64,000 bases of DNA, from contig NC_080044.1 in assembly GCF_012489685.1 (NCBI RefSeq), forward strand, positions 54,737,507 to 54,801,506. The letters are read 5' to 3'. Shown one piece after another: positions 58,801 through 64,000 of this stretch (positions are counted from its first letter, which is position 1; each line of letters begins with the position of its first letter). The position numbers and the translations under genes were made by a program. The stretch is from Lotus japonicus. Taxonomy: Eukaryota; Streptophyta; Magnoliopsida; Fabales; Fabaceae. The notes beneath the pieces were generated by a model. It was given only the letters and a program-made list of their open reading frames with translations. It was not told where the DNA came from and searched no databases.

Positions 58801-61800
58801 CAGGCTACAAGTCGCGAAATTTCAGTCTGATTGAGGCCTCGCGGAGCTAACGTAACGAGCTACAACTTTGAAAAAGAACTTTTGTGAAGTTTCGACTTTT
58901 TGGAGGTCCCGCGATTGTCGGAAGCTGTGAGATGCCGCCGCTCAAGAACATCAAATTCTCGACACAGTCTGCAATGAAAGGATCACACCTCAGGCTACAA
59001 GTCGCGAAATTTCAGTCTGATTGAGGCCTCGCGGAGCTAACGTAACGAGCTACAACTTTGAAAAAGAACTTTTGTGAAGTTTCAACTTTTTGGAGGGTCC
59101 CGCGATTGTCGGAAGCTGTGAGATGCGCCGCTCAAGAACATCAAATTCTCGACACAGTCTGCAATGAAAGGATCACACCTCAGGCTACAAGTCGCGAAAT
59201 TTCAGTCTGATTGAGGCCTCGCGGAGCTAACGTAACGAGCTACAACTTTGAAAAAGAACTTTTGTGAAGTTTCGACTTTTTGGAGGTCCCGCGATTGTCG
59301 GAAGCTGTGAGATGCCGCCGCTCAAGAACATCAAATTCTCGACACAGTCTGCAATGAAAGGATCACACCTCAGGCTACAAGTCGCGAAATTTCAGTCTGA
59401 TTGAGGCCTCGCGGAGCTAACGTAACGAGCTACACTTTGAAAAGAACTTTTGTGAAGTTTCGACTTTTTGGAGGTCCCGCGATTGTCGGAAGCTGTGAGA
59501 TGCCGCCGCTCAAGAACATCAAATTCTCGACACAGTCTGCAATGAAAGGATCACACCTCAGGCTACAAGTCGCGAAATTTCAGTCTGATTGAGGCCTCGC
59601 GGAGCTAACGTAACGAGCTACAACTTTGAAAAAGAACTTTTGTGAAGTTTCGACTTTTTGGAGGGTCCCGCGATTGTCGGAAGCTGTGAGATGCTGCCGC
59701 TCAAGAACATCAAATTCTCGACACAGTCTGCAATGAAAGGATCACACCTCAGGCTACAAGTCGCGAAATTTCAGTCTGATTGAGGCCTCGCGGAGCTAAC
59801 GTAACGAGCTACACTTTGAAAAAGAACTTTTGTGAAGTTTCGACTTTTTGGAGGGTCCCGCGATTGTCGGAAGCTGTGAGATGCCGCCGCTCAAGAACAT
59901 CAAATTCTCGACACAGTCTGCATGAAAGGATCACACCTCAGGCTACAAGTCGCGAAATTTCAGTCTGATTGAGGCCTCGCGGAGCTAACGTAACGAGCTA
60001 CAACTTTGAAAAGAACTTTTGTGAAGTTTCGACTTTTTGGAGGGTCCCGCGATTGTCGGAAGCTGTGAGATGCGCCGCTCAAGAACATCAAATTATCGAC
60101 ACAGTCTGCAATGAAAGGATCACACCTCAGGCTACAAGTCGCGAAATTTCAGTCTGATTGAGGCCTCGCGGAGCTAACGTAACGAGCTACAACTTTGAAA
60201 AAGAACTTTTGTGAAGTTTCGACTTTTTGGAGGGTCCCGCGATTGTCGGAAGCTGTGAGATGCGCCGCTCAAGAACATCAAATTCTCGACACAGTCTGCA
60301 ATGAAAGGATCACACCTCAGGCTACAAGTCGCGAAATTTCAGTCTGATTGAGGCCTCGCGGAGCTAACGTAACGAGCTACAACTTTGAAAAAGAACTTTT
60401 GTGAAGTTTCGACTTTTTGGAGGGTCCCGCGATTGTCGGAAGCTGTGAGATGCCGCCGCTCAAGAACATCAAATTCTCGACACAGTCTGCAATGAAAGGA
60501 TCACACCTCAGGCTACAAGTCGCGAAATTTCAGTCTGATTGAGGCCTCGCGGAGCTAACGTAACGAGCTACAACTTTGAAAAAGAACTTTTGTGAAGTTT
60601 CGACTTTTTGGAGGGTCCCGCGATTGTCGGAAGCTGTGAGATGCCGCCGCTCAAGAACATCAAATTCTCGACACAGTCTGCAATGAAAGGATCACACCTC
60701 AGGCTACAAGTCGCGAAATTTCAGTCTGATTGAGGCCTCGCGGAGCTAACGTAACGAGCTACAACTTTGAAAAAGAACTTTTGTGAAGTTTCGACTTTTT
60801 GGAGGTCCCGCGATTGTCGGAAGCTGTGAGATGCCGCTCAAGAACATCAAATTCTCGACACAGTCTGCAATGAAAGGATCACACCTCAGGCTACAAGTCG
60901 CGAAATTTCAGTCTGATTGAGGCCTCGCGGAGCTAACGTAACGAGCTACAACTTTGAAAAAGAACTTTTGTGAAGTTTCGACTTTTTTGGAGGGTCCCGC
61001 GATTGTCGGAAGCTGTGAGATGCCGCCGCTCAAGAACATCAAATTCTCGACACAGTCTGCAATGAAAGGATCACACCTCAGGCTACAAGTCGCGAAATTT
61101 CAGTCTGATTGAGGCCTCGCGGAGCTAACGTAACGAGCTACAACTTTGAAAAAGAACTTTTGTGAAGTTTCGACTTTTTGGAGGGTCCCGCGATTGTCGG
61201 AAGCTGTGAGATGCCGCCGCTCAAGAACATCAAATTCTCGACACAGTCTGCAATGAAAGGATCACACCTCAGGCTACAAGTCGCGAAATTTCAGTCTGAT
61301 TGAGGCCTCGCGGAGCTAACGTAACGAGCTACAACTTTGAAAAAGAACTTTTGTGAAGTTTCGACTTTTTGGAGGGTCCCGCGATTGTCGGAAGCTGTGA
61401 GATGCGCCGCTCAAGAACATCAAATTCTCGACACAGTCTGCAATGAAAGGATCACACCTCAGGCTACAAGTCGCGAAATTTCAGTCTGATTGAGGCCTCG
61501 CGGAGCTAACGTAACGAGCTACAACTTTGAAAAAAGAACTTTTGTGAAGTTTCGACTTTTTGGAGGGTCCCGCGATTGTCGGAAGCTGTTAGATGCGCCG
61601 CTCAAGAACATCAAATTCTCGACACAGTCTGCAATGAAAGGATCACACCTCAGGCTACAAGTCGCGAAATTTCAGTCTGATTGAGGCCTCGCGGAGCTAA
61701 CGTAACGAGCTACAACTTTGAAAAAGAACTTTTGTGAAGTTTCGACTTTTTGGAGGGTCCCGCGATTGTCGGAAGCTGTGAGATGCGCCGCTCAAGAACA

Positions 61801-64000
61801 TCAAATTCTCGACACAGTCTGCAATGAAAGGATCACACCTCAGGCTACAAGTCGCGAAATTTCAGTCTGATTGAGGCCTCGCGGAGCTAACGTAACGAGC
61901 TACAACTTTGAAAAAAGAACTTTTGTGAAGTTTCGACTTTTTGGAGGGTCCCGCGATTGTCGGAAGCTGTGAGATGGCCGCTCAAGAACATCAAATTCTC
62001 GACACAGTCTGCAATGAAAGGATCACACCTCAGGCTACAAGTCGCGAAATTTCAGTCTGATTGAGGCCTCGCGGAGCTAACTTAACGAGCTACAACTTTG
62101 AAAAAAACTTTTGTGAAGTTTCGACTTTTGGGGTCCCGCGATTGTCGGAAGCTGTGAGATGCCGCCGCTCAAGAACATCAAATTCTCGACACAGTCTGCG
62201 ATGAAAGGATCACACCTCAGGCTACAAGTCGCGAAATTTCAGTCTGATTGAGGCCTCGCGGAGCTAACGTAACGAGCTACAACTTTGAAAAAAGAACTTT
62301 TGTGAAGTTTCGACTTTTGGAGGGTCCCGCGATTGTCGGAAGCTGTTAGATGCGCCGCTCAAGAACATCAAATTCTCGACACAGTCTGCAATGAAAGGAT
62401 CACACCTCAGGCTACAAGTCGCGAAATTTCAGTCTGATTGAGGCCTCGCGGAGCTAACGTAACGAGCTACAACTTTGAAAAAGAACTTTTGTGAAGTTTC
62501 GACTTTTTGGAGGGTCCCGCGATTGTCGGAAGCTGTGAGATGCGCCGCTCAAGAACATCAAATTCTCGACACAGTCTGCAATGAAAGGATCACACCTCAG
62601 GCTACAAGTCGCGAAATTTCAGTCTGATTGAGGCCTCGCGGAGCTAACGTAACGAGCTACAACTTTTGAAAAAGAACTTTTGTGAAGTTTCGACTTTTGG
62701 AGGTCCCGCGATTGTCGGAAGCTGTGAGATGGCCGCTCAAGAACATCAAATTTCTCGACACAGTCTGCAATGAAAGGATCACACCTCAGGCTACAAGTCG
62801 CGAAATTTCAGTCTGATTGAGGCCTCGCGGAGCTAACGTAACGAGCTACAACTTTGAAAAAGAACTTTTGTGAAGTTTCGATTTTTGGAGGGTCCCGCGA
62901 TTGTCGGAAGCTGTGAGAGCTCAAGAACATCAAATTTCTCGACACAGTCTGCAATGAAAGGATCACACCTCAGGCTACAAGTCGCGAAATTTCAGTCTGA
63001 TTGAGGCCACGCGGAGCTAACTTAACGAGCTACAACTTTGAAAAAGAACTTTTGTGAAGTTTCGACTTTTTTGGAGGGTCCCGCGATTGTCGGAAGCTGT
63101 GAGATGCTGCCGCTCAAGAAACATCAAATTCTCGACACAGTCTGCAATGAAAGGATCACACCTCAGGCTACAAGTCGCGAAATTTCAGTCTGATTGAGGC
63201 CTCGCGGAGCTAACGTAACGAGCTACAACTTTGAAAAAGAACTTTTGTGAAGTTTCTTTTTGGAGGTCCCGCGATTGTCGGAAGCTGTCCGCTCAAGAAC
63301 ATCAAATTCTCGACACAGTCTGCAATGAAAGGATCACACCTCAGGCTACAAGTCGCGAAATTTCAGTCTGATTGAGGCCTCGCGGAGCTAACGTAACGAG
63401 CTACAACTTTGAAAAAGAACTTTTGTGAAGTTTCGACTTTTTGGAGGGTCCCGCGATTGTCGGAAGCTGTGAGATGCTGCCGCTCAAGAACATCAAATTC
63501 TCGACACAGTCTGCAATGAAAGGATCACACCTCAGGCTACAAGTCGCGAAATTTCAGTCTGATTGAGGCCTCGCGGAGCTAACGTAACGAGCTACAACTT
63601 TGAAAGAACTTTTGTGAAGTTTCGACTTTTTGGAGGGTCCCGCGATTGTCGGAAGCTGTGAGATGCCGCCGCTCAAGAACATCAAATTCTCGACACAGTC
63701 TGCAATGAAAGGATCACACCTCAGGCTACAAGTCGCGAAATTTCAGTCTGATTGAGCCTCGCGGAGCTAACGTAACGAGCTACAACTTTGAAAAAGAACT
63801 TTTGTGAAGTTTCGACTTTTTGGAGGGTCCCGCGATTGTCGGAAGCTGTTAGATGCTGCCGCTCAAGAACATCAAATTCTCGACACAGTCTGCAATGAAA
63901 GGATCACACCTCAGGCTACAAGTCGCGAAATTTCAGTCTGATTGAGGCCTCGCGGAGCTAACTTAACGAGCTACAACTTTGAAAAAGAACTTTTTTGTGA
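43801..64000. repeat. Homogenised part of the satellite array
   Basis: Nearly all copies carry one sequence type (gaaaaag, ggagggtcccgcg, caatgaaagg, ctacaagtcgcg). The types typical of the left edge (aggaaggtcccgtg, cactgaaagg, ctataagtcgcc) are rare or absent. Remaining variation is mainly the gcgccgct / gccgccgct / gcggccgct site and single-base indels in short runs, more frequent at 51.8-53.5 kb and after 62 kb. Confidence 0.8.

Larger units (their letters stand above)
33269..64000. repeat. Satellite array, 190-191 bp monomer, about 160 copies
   Basis: Head-to-tail monomers fill the window to its end. The consensus is 191 bp when it contains gatgccgccgct and 190 bp with gatgcgccgct. Landmarks in order are gaggcctcgcggagctaacg, gagctacaactttg, cgcgattgtcggaagctg, caaattctcgacacagtc and gctacaagtcgcgaaatttc. 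All copies run the same way and no other sequence interrupts them. The length is near nucleosome-repeat size, as in many plant centromeric or heterochromatic satellites; a centromeric role is not shown. Reading frames of about 62 residues appear only where single-base indels disturb a copy and are not genes. Confidence 0.97.

Noticed and set aside
43986..61684. Repeated open frames of 61-64 residues in the satellite (start TTG, sequence beginning MRPRGANV)
   Set aside because: They occur only where one-base indels remove stops of the normal monomer, they start at non-ATG codons and they follow the repeat period. They are by-products of the satellite.
33269..64000. CRISPR-like array
   Set aside because: Repeats of 190-191 bp are contiguous, without unique spacers, and the setting is a plant genome.
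33269..64000. CENP-B box in the monomer
   Set aside because: No match to the TTCG....A..CGGG pattern was found on either strand of the consensus.

Overview
The window is nuclear DNA of a flowering plant, most likely a eudicot; legume is only a guess. It contains Tat-lineage Ty3/gypsy retrotransposons, Helitrons carrying plant gene pieces (signal peptidase subunit 3, an alpha/beta hydrolase exon), a tRNA-type SINE candidate, a LINE-type ORF1 remnant and about 30.7 kb of tandem satellite. I see no intact host gene, no rRNA or tRNA gene and no CRISPR.

Region 1 (about 1-20815) reads on the minus strand as one LTR-to-LTR unit holding two different Tat elements. Its order is: a 5' LTR of type B (20386-20815) with primer binding site; gag-pol B (20221-14837, several stops and frameshifts); two tandem copies of an antisense spliced ORF of type B (about 13.9-8.8 kb, plus strand); a 5'-truncated gag-pol A (8824-3403, one stop and two frameshifts); an antisense spliced ORF of type A (776-2909, plus strand) with its own TATA box and a 5'UTR intron; a polypurine tract; and a 3' LTR of type A (1-469), whose end lies almost exactly at the window start. 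The 3' LTR of B and the 5' LTR of A are missing. Both pols carry two RNase H domains, as expected of Tat elements. The antisense ORFs share a Transposase_28-like N-terminal domain, a phase-1 intron at the same place, a basic nuclear-signal-like cluster and a coiled-coil C-terminus.

Region 2 (20816-33127) is AT-rich and made of nested smaller elements. A minus-strand Helitron (22643-27087) has good termini and holds a decayed SPCS3 gene with promoter, an alpha/beta hydrolase exon and an unidentified last exon. Then come a SINE-like sequence (about 27160-27290), a second Helitron 3' end (28223), a foldback element with about 600-bp arms (29019-30243), a DUF4283/zinc-knuckle pseudogene (30453-31391), and a second, nearly identical copy (32513-33127) of the segment at 22390-23004.

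Region 3 (33128-64000) starts with an LTR-like terminus inserted in that second copy, then a 100-N gap, then a satellite with 190-191 bp monomers to the window end. The left third (33.3-43.8 kb) is a mixture of monomer types with an 8-monomer (1,528 bp) higher-order repeat. The rest is far more homogeneous and differs mostly by single-base indels, some of which may be assembly error.

Alignments and similarities were made by eye; domain names come from recognised motifs, not from searches.
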